Shown piece after piece: positions 8,328 through 16,629 of a stretch of DNA of 64,000 nt (positions within the stretch are counted from its first letter, which is position 1; every line of letters starts with the position of its first letter). Source of the DNA: Argonema galeatum A003/A1 (GTDB lineage: Bacteria > Cyanobacteriota > Cyanobacteriia > Cyanobacteriales > Aerosakkonemataceae); NCBI RefSeq assembly GCF_023333595.1, contig NZ_JAIQZM010000003.1, positions 124,001 through 188,000 of the forward strand, read 5' to 3'. Under the pieces are notes generated by a model. The model was not told the DNA's origin, did not search any database, and saw only the letters and a program-made list of their open reading frames with translations. Made by a program: the position numbers and the translations under genes.

Positions 8328-8698
8328 AAAAAGATATAGAAGAAGGACGAAAAGTGATAGAGGCTCTCAAAGAAAATGGCTTCCCAGTAAATTCGGCCTT
8401 CTGGCTTTACAAATCTGAACCAGATGAATGGCGGCTGACATTCGCATCACCTCTGATTGACGAACAAGGGCCATTTAAAGCTTACAGCTTTGTTCAAAAA
8501 GTATTGTCAAAGTTTTCACCTCCATTGGGAATAGCTGTCGCGGAAACTACAGTCCTCAGCGATAAGGATGAATTGGTGGAAGGATTGCGGCGTATGGACA
8601 AACAAACTCCTGGCATATTACCGAATATGAGAATGAGGAGAAGCTCGATCAATAAGAGATACGTGGATGATATTTATATCTACTATGCTACGCCATAG
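8306..8698 (+). CDS. Partner protein of the HEPN gene, function unknown
   Basis: I place the start at ATG 8306, because GGAG at 8295-8298 sits 7 bases upstream; the upstream TTG at 8300 has no such signal. The 130-residue product begins MDKAILVEKDIEEGRKVIEA and contains FPVNSAFWLYKSEPDEWRL and ASPLIDEQGP, a pattern I associate with small proteins of unknown function encoded beside HEPN genes in diverse bacteria. The C-terminal part is rich in Arg (MRMRRSSINKRYVDD) and could contact nucleic acid. It overlaps the HEPN gene, so expression is coupled. No known enzyme motif is visible. Confidence 0.75.
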   Translation: MDKAILVEKDIEEGRKVIEALKENGFPVNSAFWLYKSEPDEWRLTFASPLIDEQGPFKAYSFVQKVLSKFSPPLGIAVAETTVLSDKDELVEGLRRMDKQTPGILPNMRMRRSSINKRYVDDIYIYYATP

Positions 8699-8756
8699 GT
8701 AATGGTGCGATCGCGCCTCTATAATTGCACCAGTTGCATAACCCACCCGGTGCGAG

Positions 8757-9947
8757 ATGTTGCTGACGCTGTGTGCGATCGTTAAAAATGAGGAAAAATC
8801 CCTATCTAGCTGCCTCAGCAGCGTCAAGGGTGTCGTAGATGAGATAGTAGTGGTGGATACCGGCTCGACTGACAGGACGCCTGAAATTGCCAGGGAGTTT
8901 GGCGCGGGGGTTTATCATTTTGAATGGTGTAATGATTTCGCAGCTGCCAGAAATGAGTCGCTAAAATACGTGCAGGGGGAGTGGGTGCTGGTTTTGGATG
9001 CGGATGAGGTGCTGACGCCGGAAATTGTGCCGCAGCTGAAACAAGCTATTCTCCAGGCAGACAATCTTGTTGTAAACTTAGTACGGGAAGAGGTAGGCGC
9101 GACAGGATCGCCGTATTCTCTGGTTTCGCGGTTGTTTCGCAATCACCCGGCAGTTCGCTTTTCTCGCCCTTATCATGAGATGGTGGATGATAGCGTTGTG
9201 GAACTTTTGCAGCGCGAATCTCAGTGGCAGGTGGGTTATTTGTCGGATGTGGCGATTTTACACTACGGTTATCAACCAGAAGCGATCGCATCCAAACACA
9301 AATTCCAAAAAGCACAGGCTGCAATGGAAGGTTATCTGGCAAACCACCCAAATGACGTATATGTATGCAGTAAGCTGGGAGCATTATACGTCCAATCGGG
9401 TGACATTGCACGCGGTGTGCAACTCCTGAAACGCGGTTTAGACTCAGGATTGGTGGATGATTTGGTGCTGTACGAACTTCACTACCACTTGGGGATTGCT
9501 TACGATCGTTTGCAACAGCTAACCTTGGCTAAATACCATTATCAAGCTGCTACCCAGTTGCCTATTTTACCTAAGCTAAAGTTAGCTGCTTACAATAATT
9601 TGGGTAATGTGCTGAAGGATAATTCTAAGCTTCAGGCGGCGAAAACGGTATATGAAACTGCCTTGCAGATTGAGCCAAGTTTTGCCGTGGGTTACTACAA
9701 TTTGGGGATGACGTTGAAGGTGTTGGGGCGTTTGGAGGATGCGATCGCATCTTACCAAAAAGCAATTGACTTGAATCCCGATTATGCCGACGCTTACCAA
9801 AACTTGGGGGTTGCGCTGCTGAAAGTAGGCTATGTACCGGAAAGTTTGTCAGCGTTTAAAAGAGCGATCGCACTTCACGAACAGCAGAATCCATCAGAAG
9901 CACAAAGACTCCGCCAAGGTTTGCGGGAAATGGGCTTTAATGTTTGA
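8757..9947 (+). CDS. Glycosyltransferase family 2 with C-terminal TPR repeats
   Basis: 396 residues. The GT-A catalytic domain (1-185) starts LCAIVKNEEKSLSSCLSSV, with the nucleotide-binding DTGSTDRTPE and the metal-binding VLDADEVL (DxD) motifs and an EMVDDS acceptor-side motif. From about 200 to 385 there are at least five tetratricopeptide repeats, e.g. AVGYYNLGMTLKVLGRLEDA and ADAYQNLGVALLKVGY. This GT2-TPR architecture is common in cyanobacteria. It probably glycosylates a protein or cell-surface glycan, with the TPR part selecting the partner. It has no signal peptide or membrane helix, so it is cytoplasmic or peripherally attached. It is a single gene. Confidence 0.92.
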   Translation: MLLTLCAIVKNEEKSLSSCLSSVKGVVDEIVVVDTGSTDRTPEIAREFGAGVYHFEWCNDFAAARNESLKYVQGEWVLVLDADEVLTPEIVPQLKQAILQADNLVVNLVREEVGATGSPYSLVSRLFRNHPAVRFSRPYHEMVDDSVVELLQRESQWQVGYLSDVAILHYGYQPEAIASKHKFQKAQAAMEGYLANHPNDVYVCSKLGALYVQSGDIARGVQLLKRGLDSGLVDDLVLYELHYHLGIAYDRLQQLTLAKYHYQAATQLPILPKLKLAAYNNLGNVLKDNSKLQAAKTVYETALQIEPSFAVGYYNLGMTLKVLGRLEDAIASYQKAIDLNPDYADAYQNLGVALLKVGYVPESLSAFKRAIALHEQQNPSEAQRLRQGLREMGFNV

Positions 9948-10050
9948 CTTATACTTGGTGGTATCACCAGAGCAAGTTTTTATCTCATTCTGGCGACCAT
10001 TACCAATAAGTTGAGAATACAAATCGAGTTTTTCTTCAAAAAACAATCGC

Positions 10051-10344
10051 TTAATGTATTATCCACTCTGCATCAGAAACCAAACATATACCCCCAAACC
10101 TTTTGAGGATGGGTCTTATGGCTTCCACCAATTGATGAACTTCTTTTTCCGCACAGGTAGTCATCACATAAACATTGCTGAGTACGGACATCTCGATATC
10201 ATCGTCTGCCATTCCTCTGCCACCTTTGCCGATCACATTCCGGATCACGCTATAGCCAGAAACGCCAAGCTTATCCAAAATTTCTAGAACTTTTCCCAGT
10301 TCTAATGAAGTTGTGATGATTTCTATTTTTTTTATTTTTTCCAC
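10051..10344 (-). CDS. sbtB: SbtB, PII-like regulator of the bicarbonate transporter SbtA
   Basis: 97 residues, GTG start at 10344, with GGGAG in the end of sbtA as ribosome binding site. The ferredoxin-like PII fold is suggested by the opening KIEIITTSLELGKVLEILDKLGVSGY, a T-loop region around GKGGRGMADDD, and the final strand GGICLVSDAEWIIH. Its position 4 bases after sbtA is the classic sbtA-sbtB arrangement. SbtB trimers bind adenine nucleotides including cAMP and c-di-AMP and gate SbtA. This protein ends right after the core fold, so the C-terminal loop with two cysteines reported for the Synechocystis protein appears to be missing. Confidence 0.9.
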   Translation of the reverse strand: MEKIKKIEIITTSLELGKVLEILDKLGVSGYSVIRNVIGKGGRGMADDDIEMSVLSNVYVMTTCAEKEVHQLVEAIRPILKRFGGICLVSDAEWIIH

Positions 10345-10348
10345 AATT

Positions 10349-11326
10349 TCAAACTCCCAACAATTTGATTATTTGCAAATACAAAGGAATCCCCACTATT
10401 ATATTAAATGGGAAGGTAATTGCTAAAGCCATAGAAACGTACAAACTTGGATTTGCTTGCGGAACTGTCATCCGCATAGCGGCTGGCACCGCAATGTAAG
10501 AAGCACTGGCACACAATACAGCAAACAAAAGTGCATTTCCCTGCGAAATACCTATTAGTTTCGCTATCAGTATCCCGATCACCGCGTTCAAAACGGGAAT
10601 CAATATAGCAAACCCTATTAGAAAAGAACCTGTTTTTTTCAGATCTTTGATTCTTTTAGCAGCAACCAGTCCCATGTCTAGTAAAAAGAAGGTGAGGAAT
10701 CCGTAAAATATTCCTTGGGTAAATGGTTCCAACATCTTCCACCCTCTCTCACCCGTTAGAATACCTATCAATAGGCTGCCAACTAAGAGAAATACCGAAC
10801 CATTCAGAAAAGCTTCTTTCAGAACTTCAGACCAAGAAAAGTCACCATTTTTCGGATCTTTGGCGAAGATCCTCACTAGAATAATCCCAATAATGATTGC
10901 CGGAGATTCCATCAGTGCCAAAGCTGCTACCATATATCCGCCGAAGGGAATTGGTGTGGGTTGGTGTTCCAAAAAAGAACTAGCGGTGATAAAGGTGACG
11001 GCGCTTATAGACCCATAGGTTGCTGCAATAGCTGCCGCATTGAAAGAGTCTAGTTTTTGTTTGAGAATGAAGAAAGTGTAGATGGGTATGGCAGAAGCCA
11101 TGAAGATAGCTGCCAATAAAGTCAGAATAATTTCTGGATTAATTCCACTCTCTTCAATTTCGTATCCTCCCTTGAAACCTATAGCAAGTAGAAGATAAAG
11201 AGAGAATAGTTTTGGCAATGGTTGCGGAATTTCTAGATCCGACTTTAAAAAAACTGCCATCATCCCCAGAAAGAAAAAAAGGACTGGCGGATTCAGGATG
11301 TTGGACAAGAGCAAACTTATATCCAT
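10349..11326 (-). CDS. sbtA: SbtA, sodium-dependent bicarbonate transporter
   Basis: I choose ATG 11326, which has GGAGGTG 5 bases upstream; an in-frame start at 11365 has no such signal and adds 13 non-conserved residues. The 325-residue product has about ten hydrophobic helices in two inverted halves. Conserved blocks include ILNPPVLFFFLGMMAVFLKS, LYLLLAIGFKGG, AIAATYGSISAVTF and CASASYIAVPAAMRM. SbtA imports HCO3- with Na+ at the plasma membrane and feeds the carbon-concentrating mechanism, usually induced under low inorganic carbon. It is co-transcribed with sbtB directly downstream. The 320-base upstream gap should contain the low-carbon promoter. Confidence 0.93.
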   Translation of the reverse strand: MDISLLLSNILNPPVLFFFLGMMAVFLKSDLEIPQPLPKLFSLYLLLAIGFKGGYEIEESGINPEIILTLLAAIFMASAIPIYTFFILKQKLDSFNAAAIAATYGSISAVTFITASSFLEHQPTPIPFGGYMVAALALMESPAIIIGIILVRIFAKDPKNGDFSWSEVLKEAFLNGSVFLLVGSLLIGILTGERGWKMLEPFTQGIFYGFLTFFLLDMGLVAAKRIKDLKKTGSFLIGFAILIPVLNAVIGILIAKLIGISQGNALLFAVLCASASYIAVPAAMRMTVPQANPSLYVSMALAITFPFNIIVGIPLYLQIIKLLGV

Positions 11327-11646
11327 ATAGACACCTCCAGAAATTTGGGGAAATAAAAAAGTCAAGAAATTTTCATCTGTACTGCACTTCTACAATTCAA
11401 GATAAAGCATTATAAGTATATATAAGGATTGGATGTCAATAGTCTGTCAATAATATGAAGTTAGTGTGTCATCAATCACAGGTTAAAGTTTTTTCGATCG
11501 GTATAAAACTTGCTCCAGAGGACTTCATTCCTGACTACGAACTGTGCGATCGCGCTCTTGTAGGATAAGATAACCAAAATAGGATATATTAAGATATTTG
11601 AAGCGATCGCATAGCCCAATCCCTATCTCTAATCGGAATTATCCAG
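11327..11646. other. Divergent gap upstream of sbtA and the MOSC gene
   Basis: No gene or repeat family seen. AT-rich stretches (TATAAGTATATATAAGG near 11411) lie where the sbtA promoter should be. I could not identify a defined CcmR or NdhR site with confidence. Confidence 0.4.
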
Positions 11647-12456
11647 ATGCCATATATTGCAGGCATTTTCATTTACCCCTTTAAGTCGCTGGATGCAGTC
11701 GCAGTGACTCAGGCAACCGTTCTAGCTAGTGGCGCTCTAGAGGGCGATCGCGAATTTGCTATATTTGACGCACAAGGTCGATTTGTGAATGGCAAGCGCA
11801 ACGCCAAAGTTCATTTATTGCGATCGACATGGGATGCCACAGCGAAAGCCATCTCCCTGCAAATCCAAGGAACAGAAGAAAAACAAACATTTCATTTAGA
11901 AACAGAACTTACCGAACTAGAAGCTTGGTTAAGCGACTATTTCGGCTTTACCGTCCAACTGGCTAGGAACTCGCTTTTGGGTTTTCCAGACGATCCCATT
12001 GCGTCGGGGCCAACCGTCATCAGCACCGCCACCCTGGAAACAGTCGCATCCTGGTTTCCCGGAATCAGCGTCGATGAGATGCGGCTACGTCTACGAGCTA
12101 ACATCGAGATTGGTGGCGTCCCACCATTTTGGGAAGACCAACTATTTGCCAATGCCGAAGAGGTGGTTCGGTTTCAAGTCGGAGAAGTAATGCTGGAGGG
12201 GATTAATCCTTGCCAACGCTGCATTGTGCCGACAAGGAACCCCCTCAGTGGAGAAACTTATCCCAACTTCCAAAAAGTCTTTTCCTCTAAGCGGCAAGAA
12301 ACTTTGCCATCTTGGGTAAATTTATCGCGCTTCAATCATTTTTATCGCCTGAGCGTTAATACGAAAGTGTCTGCATCTTCAGCGGGAAAAGTTTTACATA
12401 TCCAAGATGAAGTGGGGGAAATTTCAGATTTTAGATTTAAAATTGATGAACTGTAG
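11647..12456 (+). CDS. MOSC domain protein
   Basis: 269 residues. An N-terminal MOSC_N beta-barrel (about 1-90; IFIYPFKSLDAVAV and ALEGDREFAIFD) precedes a MOSC domain with RLRANIEIGG and the sulfur-carrier cysteine motif INPCQRCIVPTRNPLSG (Cys near 193-196). MOSC proteins such as MOCS C-terminal domains and the YcbX/mARC group carry sulfur or bind molybdenum cofactor. Here there is no ferredoxin domain, so it is the stand-alone type seen in cyanobacteria. ATG at 11647 is the first codon of the conserved region. It is a single gene, ending just before a palindromic element. Confidence 0.92.
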   Translation: MPYIAGIFIYPFKSLDAVAVTQATVLASGALEGDREFAIFDAQGRFVNGKRNAKVHLLRSTWDATAKAISLQIQGTEEKQTFHLETELTELEAWLSDYFGFTVQLARNSLLGFPDDPIASGPTVISTATLETVASWFPGISVDEMRLRLRANIEIGGVPPFWEDQLFANAEEVVRFQVGEVMLEGINPCQRCIVPTRNPLSGETYPNFQKVFSSKRQETLPSWVNLSRFNHFYRLSVNTKVSASSAGKVLHIQDEVGEISDFRFKIDEL

Positions 12457-12459
12457 CCC

Positions 12460-12492
12460 AGAAACCCGGTTTCTTCGAGAAACCGGGTTTCT
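12460..12492. repeat. AGAAACCCGGTTTCT palindrome
   Basis: 33-base palindrome with AGAAACCCGGTTTCT arms and CTTCGAG centre, starting 3 bases past the MOSC stop codon. It could double as a transcription terminator. Followed by TACCTCACTCACC, a tail also seen after 7031. Confidence 0.85.
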
Positions 12493-12571
12493 GTGTACCT
12501 CACTCACCTGACAAGGGCTGTAAAACAAATTTGAAATCTAAATTCTCAAATCTAAAATTCTTATAAAGATA

Positions 12572-14227
12572 TTACTCGTGAATGTTGAAAATGCTGGTTC
12601 TATGGGTGTAGTAAACTCGGATGGGTCGCTCAATACCTTTAAAACGGTATTCTCCCATATCATCTAAACCTATGCGTTGGGACGGTCGCAGCAAATTATA
12701 AGTTGTTTCGCTCACCACACATTTACCGACTGGACAAATTGCTTCCATGCGGGATGCCAAATTAATAGTCGGGCCTAATACCGTATAATCAACCCTTTGA
12801 GAACTGCCTACATCTCCAACCACAGCTTTACCGCTGTTGATAGCAATCCGCAATTGCAGCGGTTCGCTCAATAGTTTATTGGCATTGAGATTATCTAGGC
12901 GATCGAGCATTCCTTTGGCAGCAACAAAAGCTCGCTCCGCATGATCTGGCTGAGGTTCGGGTGCCCCAAAAAAAGCCATAATACAATCCCCAATAAACTT
13001 ATCGAGCGTTCCACCTGCGGCAAAAATTTCCTGCAACATCTCCTCGAAAAAACTATTAAGTAATTCCGCAATTTGGCCGGGAGTTAAACGTTCTGAAAGA
13101 GCGGTGAAGCCAACAATATCAGCAAATAGAATACTGATTTCACTTTCTTTAGGAGATAGACGACCATCTGCCAAAGTTCCTCCCATCATCATCTGTTGCA
13201 CTACAGCAGGAGAGTGATAGCGCTCTAGTCTGTGCCGAATTGTTTCTTCGTTTCTGAGTTTGCGTGTGAGGAGCCAACGTTGCACGCTGGAAGCCAGTAG
13301 GTTTGCTAACGTCGAAAAAAAGCTGATATCTTCTTCACTTTCTTGAATCGAATCTTTAAAAGAATTGCCAAAAGAAATGTGACCATCGGCATAAAGAACG
13401 CCCACAACCTGATTTTCATCCCAGAGAGGAACGGCCATGATGCTATGAATGCCTTTGTCTATAATACTCTGTTCGCTATCAAATCGTTCGTCTTGCTGGG
13501 CATCAGCCGTTTGAATCGCCACCTTCTCGGCAAATACTTTTTGACAAACACTGCGGCTAATCCAATTTACATCAGCCATCAAATTTTGATGTTCGTAAAT
13601 GTCTCTGGCGGCACCATTGAGCAATTCAAGCTTCCCACAACCATTAATATCTATTAACAAAGCTAAACGCTCAATACCTTTAAGGTAACGAAAAACGACT
13701 GTCTGTGCAGCTTGGAAAATAGCCTCTATAGATTCAGCCGAATTAAGACCTTTGGCTATATCTAAGAGGTCTTTGAGACGAGAAATGGCTATGACTGGGC
13801 GGCTAAATTCGTCATCTTCATCATCAGCTTGTATCCAGTGTTGTTGTAAGTCTTGAACATTACGAAAAATGGTCATTCCTACAACCTGGGTTTCCATATC
13901 CGTGTTATTGTTTGTTTGAAGGGAGTCGTCTCCAAAGAGTGCGCTCAGATAAATACTCCCTAGTTGAATTACGTCGCCGTGATTCAATATTTGAGGAGAT
14001 GTAGCAAATTTTCCATTCACTACCGTACCGTTTTTGCTACCCATATCTTCAACGAACCACACTCCGTCAGATGATTTAAAAAGGCGGGCGTGGTATCGAG
14101 AAATACCAAAGTAAGGCAAGTGCCAATCGCAGTCTAGGGAACGACCTAGAGTAAAGGTATCCCTATTAACTGTGACTGTTTTTTCTATATGTTGTTCAAT
14201 GTATAGGTGCAGTTTAAGCTCAACCAT
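12572..14227 (-). CDS. FHA-GAF adenylate/guanylate cyclase
   Basis: I use ATG 14227, preceded by AGGTGGA; the longer frame would need an unsupported TTG at 14257. The 551-residue protein has an FHA domain (about 5-95; TLGRSLDCDW, GISRYHARL, DMGSKNGTVVNG) that binds phosphothreonine. A GAF domain follows (about 170-320), with ILFADIVGFTALSERL opening a class III nucleotidyl cyclase domain (about 360-545). The two metal aspartates are in FADIVGF and the second conserved stretch FIGDCIMAFFG; transition-state residues lie in INLASRM. It likely makes cAMP in the cytoplasm in response to a phosphoprotein or a small ligand. Ser/Thr kinases such as the one at 21849 are candidates to feed the FHA domain. 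Confidence 0.93.
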   Translation of the reverse strand: MVELKLHLYIEQHIEKTVTVNRDTFTLGRSLDCDWHLPYFGISRYHARLFKSSDGVWFVEDMGSKNGTVVNGKFATSPQILNHGDVIQLGSIYLSALFGDDSLQTNNNTDMETQVVGMTIFRNVQDLQQHWIQADDEDDEFSRPVIAISRLKDLLDIAKGLNSAESIEAIFQAAQTVVFRYLKGIERLALLIDINGCGKLELLNGAARDIYEHQNLMADVNWISRSVCQKVFAEKVAIQTADAQQDERFDSEQSIIDKGIHSIMAVPLWDENQVVGVLYADGHISFGNSFKDSIQESEEDISFFSTLANLLASSVQRWLLTRKLRNEETIRHRLERYHSPAVVQQMMMGGTLADGRLSPKESEISILFADIVGFTALSERLTPGQIAELLNSFFEEMLQEIFAAGGTLDKFIGDCIMAFFGAPEPQPDHAERAFVAAKGMLDRLDNLNANKLLSEPLQLRIAINSGKAVVGDVGSSQRVDYTVLGPTINLASRMEAICPVGKCVVSETTYNLLRPSQRIGLDDMGEYRFKGIERPIRVYYTHRTSIFNIHE

Positions 14228-14437
14228 TAATTCCACCTTAACTGTCTTGATGGTCAAAATATTTTGAATAGAAGCCCTGACGATATTTAATCAATTGGCC
14301 CGTGGTAGGCGATCGCGCGTTTTAGTGGCTTGAGCGTCTACTTAGTACCACCATAACCACAGCGAGCGTAAAATTGGTAGCCAAAACATGGTTCCAAAGA
14401 AGAAACAGGCCAAAACCTCCTTTCATCGTAATTCAGG

Positions 14438-14504
14438 GGGAGTGGGGGAGTGGGAGAGTGGGGGAGTGGGAGAGTGGGGGAGTGGGAGAGTGGGGGAGTG
14501 GGAG
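14438..14504. repeat. Minisatellite, 12-base unit GGGGGAGTGGGA-like
   Basis: About five tandem copies of GGGGGAGTGGGAGAGTG-type sequence, purine only on the + strand. Copy number is probably variable between strains. Confidence 0.85.
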
Positions 14505-14580
14505 AAAAAGCACTGTACCTCATCCGATCGCTTGGACGCTATAATCATCCCCAGTCTATTAGATCTCTCCAAAAAAGAAT

Positions 14581-14608
14581 GTAGAGACGTTGCATGCAAC
14601 GTCTCTAC
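14581..14608. repeat. 28-bp perfect palindrome GTAGAGACGTTGCA
   Basis: Arms of 14 bases with no loop, followed by AAGGGTT. A second copy, with one mismatch in the centre and the same AAGGGTT flank, is at 34922-34949. Confidence 0.85.
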
Positions 14609-14768
14609 AAGGGTTCTAGGTAATGCACCTTTAATTTTTGGAGATGTCTATTGATGGCGCGGGGTGGCTATAGCAAAACCCACTGTACGGGAATCGTCGA
14701 TACAGTGTATATTTTTTTATCTAGATATTGACTTACAACGCAAAGTTTGCTTTCATCATATAGACTAT

Positions 14769-15632
14769 TTAGTTTGGCGGCAACTCTAATGGAATCGAAC
14801 CCAACAAACCTTTGCGAAAATCATTCAACAGTTGCCGTGCAGCACGTTCCGTATCACCTTGATGTTTTTCGTTAGCTAAAGTCAACAAATAATCCTCACC
14901 AGTTACATTTGTAGCGTCTAATCCATAACGCGATCGCAAAGGAGATTTCGGTAAGAAATTCCCGGCTGTAGCTTCCAGATATGTCAGCAACTCCACAAAC
15001 TCAGCGGCTATTTGCTGATTGTTGTAAGAAGCCTCACCGATATCATCGCAAATAGCTAACTTAATCGCCGCGTCCCGATCGTCCAACTTAGCGGGAATCA
15101 CCCCAGGTGCATCCAATAATTCAATCTCTTCAGAAATTCTCACCCAACGCAATTGCTTCGTCACACCCGCACGACGGGCACTTTCCACCACCCTTTTCCC
15201 CAACAAGCGATTAATCAGGGCTGACTTGCCTACATTGGGAAAGCCGATCGCAACTGCACGGACTGGACGGGGAAGCATACCGCGATCGGACCTTCTTTGA
15301 TTCACCCCTAACCCAGCCGCCTGCGCCGCCAGCGTCACAGCAGCCGTCCCCTTACCGTGTTGTGCATCCGTAAAATATGGGGTTTCCCCTTCCCTTCTAA
15401 ACCAATCAATCCACAATTGCCGCACTTGAGGAGGAATCATATCGACGCGGTTGAGAACCAATACCCTCATCTTGCTACCAGTCCACTGGGAAACTAGGGG
15501 ATGCTGGGTTACCAGGGGAATGCGGGCATCCCGCACTTCCAGCACCACATCCACCAATTTCAGCTGTTCTTTTAGTGCCTTTTCAGCTTTGGCAATGTGT
15601 CCGGGATACCATTGAATTGGAGGAGAAGTCAT
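14769..15632 (-). CDS. ylqF: YlqF/RbgA ribosome biogenesis GTPase
   Basis: 287 residues, a circularly permuted GTPase. Motif order is diagnostic: G4 (NRVDMI, around 60) comes before G1 (GFPNVGKS, around 135), and then G3 (DAPG, around 180). The N-terminus WYPGHIAKAEKALKEQLKLV is the YlqF signature. These enzymes help mature the large ribosomal subunit (50S) and act in the cytoplasm. The C-terminal 90 residues form the helical RNA-contacting domain. Its start codon shares one base with the stop codon of the upstream DUF4926 gene (TAATG), so the two are probably translated together. Confidence 0.93.
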   Translation of the reverse strand: MTSPPIQWYPGHIAKAEKALKEQLKLVDVVLEVRDARIPLVTQHPLVSQWTGSKMRVLVLNRVDMIPPQVRQLWIDWFRREGETPYFTDAQHGKGTAAVTLAAQAAGLGVNQRRSDRGMLPRPVRAVAIGFPNVGKSALINRLLGKRVVESARRAGVTKQLRWVRISEEIELLDAPGVIPAKLDDRDAAIKLAICDDIGEASYNNQQIAAEFVELLTYLEATAGNFLPKSPLRSRYGLDATNVTGEDYLLTLANEKHQGDTERAARQLLNDFRKGLLGSIPLELPPN

Positions 15633-15829
15633 TAGTTATTACTTAGGGGGGGGAAACAGAAAATCTTTACTCGTTCAATCTTCGATTCAGCTACCTCTAC
15701 AGTGATTGTTTCAACGTTAAAACCTTCCAAGCTGTAACCTTCTTCTTGATCTTCTGGCATGGGGTAATGCTCAACAATAGTCGCCACATCACCTTTTTTC
15801 AGATCGTACTTAGGGATGTCTTCGCGCAA
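15632..15829 (-). CDS. DUF4926 domain protein
   Basis: 65 residues from a TTG start. The pattern KYDLKKGDVATIVEHYPM followed by GYSLEGFNVE is typical of DUF4926, a small beta-barrel-like family of unknown function common in cyanobacteria and often near toxin-antitoxin-like genes. The same frame continues upstream without a stop through NLFTQVVLREDIP. That is how relatives usually begin, and an AGAGG sequence lies before an ATT codon at 15859. The true start may therefore be a rare ATT or a mutated ATG, ten residues further out. It is coupled to ylqF downstream by a one-base overlap. Confidence 0.72.
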   Translation of the reverse strand: MREDIPKYDLKKGDVATIVEHYPMPEDQEEGYSLEGFNVETITVEVAESKIERVKIFCFPPLSNN

Positions 15830-15941
15830 TACTACTTGTGTGAATAGATTGAATTTAATAGTTTTTTTTAACCTCTTGCTAATCGGATACTAAGGTGACA
15901 AACTTGGTGTCGAAGGAGGGTTCTTTCGTGTCAATTATGCT

Positions 15942-16004
15942 GTTGGGACACGGCATAATTAAATTTTTCATAAAACCGATATATTTATGATGCCGTGTCC
16001 CAAC
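15942..16004. repeat. 63-bp element with G(T/A)GGGACACGGCAT ends
   Basis: Inverted ends GTTGGGACACGGCAT and ATGCCGTGTCCCAAC surround an AT-rich centre. Same family as 37531-37594 and 59281-59344. A short open frame spanning it is explained by the repeat. Confidence 0.85.
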
Positions 16005-16105
16005 AAAAGTGTTCAAATTGAACATTAGCATAATAACTCCGAAAGACCCGTTAAAACTCAGACGTACCATGTCGTTTTATATTCCCCTCAGTATCTAAAG
16101 ATAAA

Positions 16106-16519
16106 CTAAGGCACAATCAACACTGGGCATGGAGACAGGTTAATTACGCGATTAGTCACGCTTTCGGCAACTCCATCTTCGGTCAAACCCAGTCCTCGGC
16201 AACCCATCACGATTAAATCGGCTTCTATTTCGTCAGCGACATCGCAGATAGTGAAAGCAGGATTGCCTTCGCGTTCGAGGGCTTCGGCTTGAATTCCTTG
16301 CTCAGCAAACAGGGACTGGGCCGTTTTGAGCAGTTGTGCTACGGCGTCTGGGGAGGTCATCGCATCCGGGTGGGCAGAGGCCCCCTCGTCTGGCGGTGGT
16401 TCTAGAACGGACAGCAAGATCAAGCGACTGCCGTACTTTTTCACGACCTCAACAACTACATCCGCCGCTTCGCGGGCTTCTCGACTTTGATCGACGGGGA
16501 ACAAAACTGTATTGAACAT
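16106..16519 (-). CDS. Universal stress protein (UspA family)
   Basis: Start chosen at ATG 16519 with AGGTAGGTGC upstream. The longer frame adds 44 residues that do not look like a Usp and would run into the pgk promoter. The 137-residue product begins FNTVLFPVDQSREAREAADV, ends SPCPVLIVP, and has MGCRGLGLTEDGVAESVTN in place of the usual GxxG-x9-G(S/T) ATP loop; the last glycine is a glutamate here, as in other cyanobacterial members. Usp proteins are cytoplasmic dimers that bind ATP or other nucleotides under stress. The gene is divergent from pgk across a 110-base gap. Confidence 0.9.
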   Translation of the reverse strand: MFNTVLFPVDQSREAREAADVVVEVVKKYGSRLILLSVLEPPPDEGASAHPDAMTSPDAVAQLLKTAQSLFAEQGIQAEALEREGNPAFTICDVADEIEADLIVMGCRGLGLTEDGVAESVTNRVINLSPCPVLIVP

Positions 16520-16629
16520 TGCACCTACCTGCTGATCCCTGACTCCTGTAAAATGTGGACTGCGTAGAGAGAACGGACGACCGGTGGCACGCAGATTCTG
16601 TGAAACAAAGTGATTAGGAGGTTTTTTCG
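16520..16629. promoter_or_regulatory. Shared divergent promoter region of usp and pgk
   Basis: The 110 bases between the two start codons must contain both promoters and both ribosome binding sites. AGGAGG at 16615-16620 serves the GTG start of pgk. Exact -10 boxes could not be fixed. Confidence 0.5.

Larger units (their letters stand above)
14228..14768. other. 541-base gap between cyclase and YlqF genes
   Basis: No gene seen. Holds a GGGAGTGGGAGA minisatellite (14438-14504) and a 28-bp perfect palindrome (14581-14608). Confidence 0.55.

Noticed and set aside
9046-9411. 121-codon minus frame in the glycosyltransferase gene
   Set aside because: Antisense shadow of a gene with clear GT2 and TPR motifs.
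14338-14654. Open frames on both strands in the purine repeat
   Set aside because: Reading through a minisatellite without stop codons; low complexity only.
15879-16070. 63-codon minus frame
   Set aside because: Largely made of the GTTGGGACACGGCAT palindrome; not conserved-looking.
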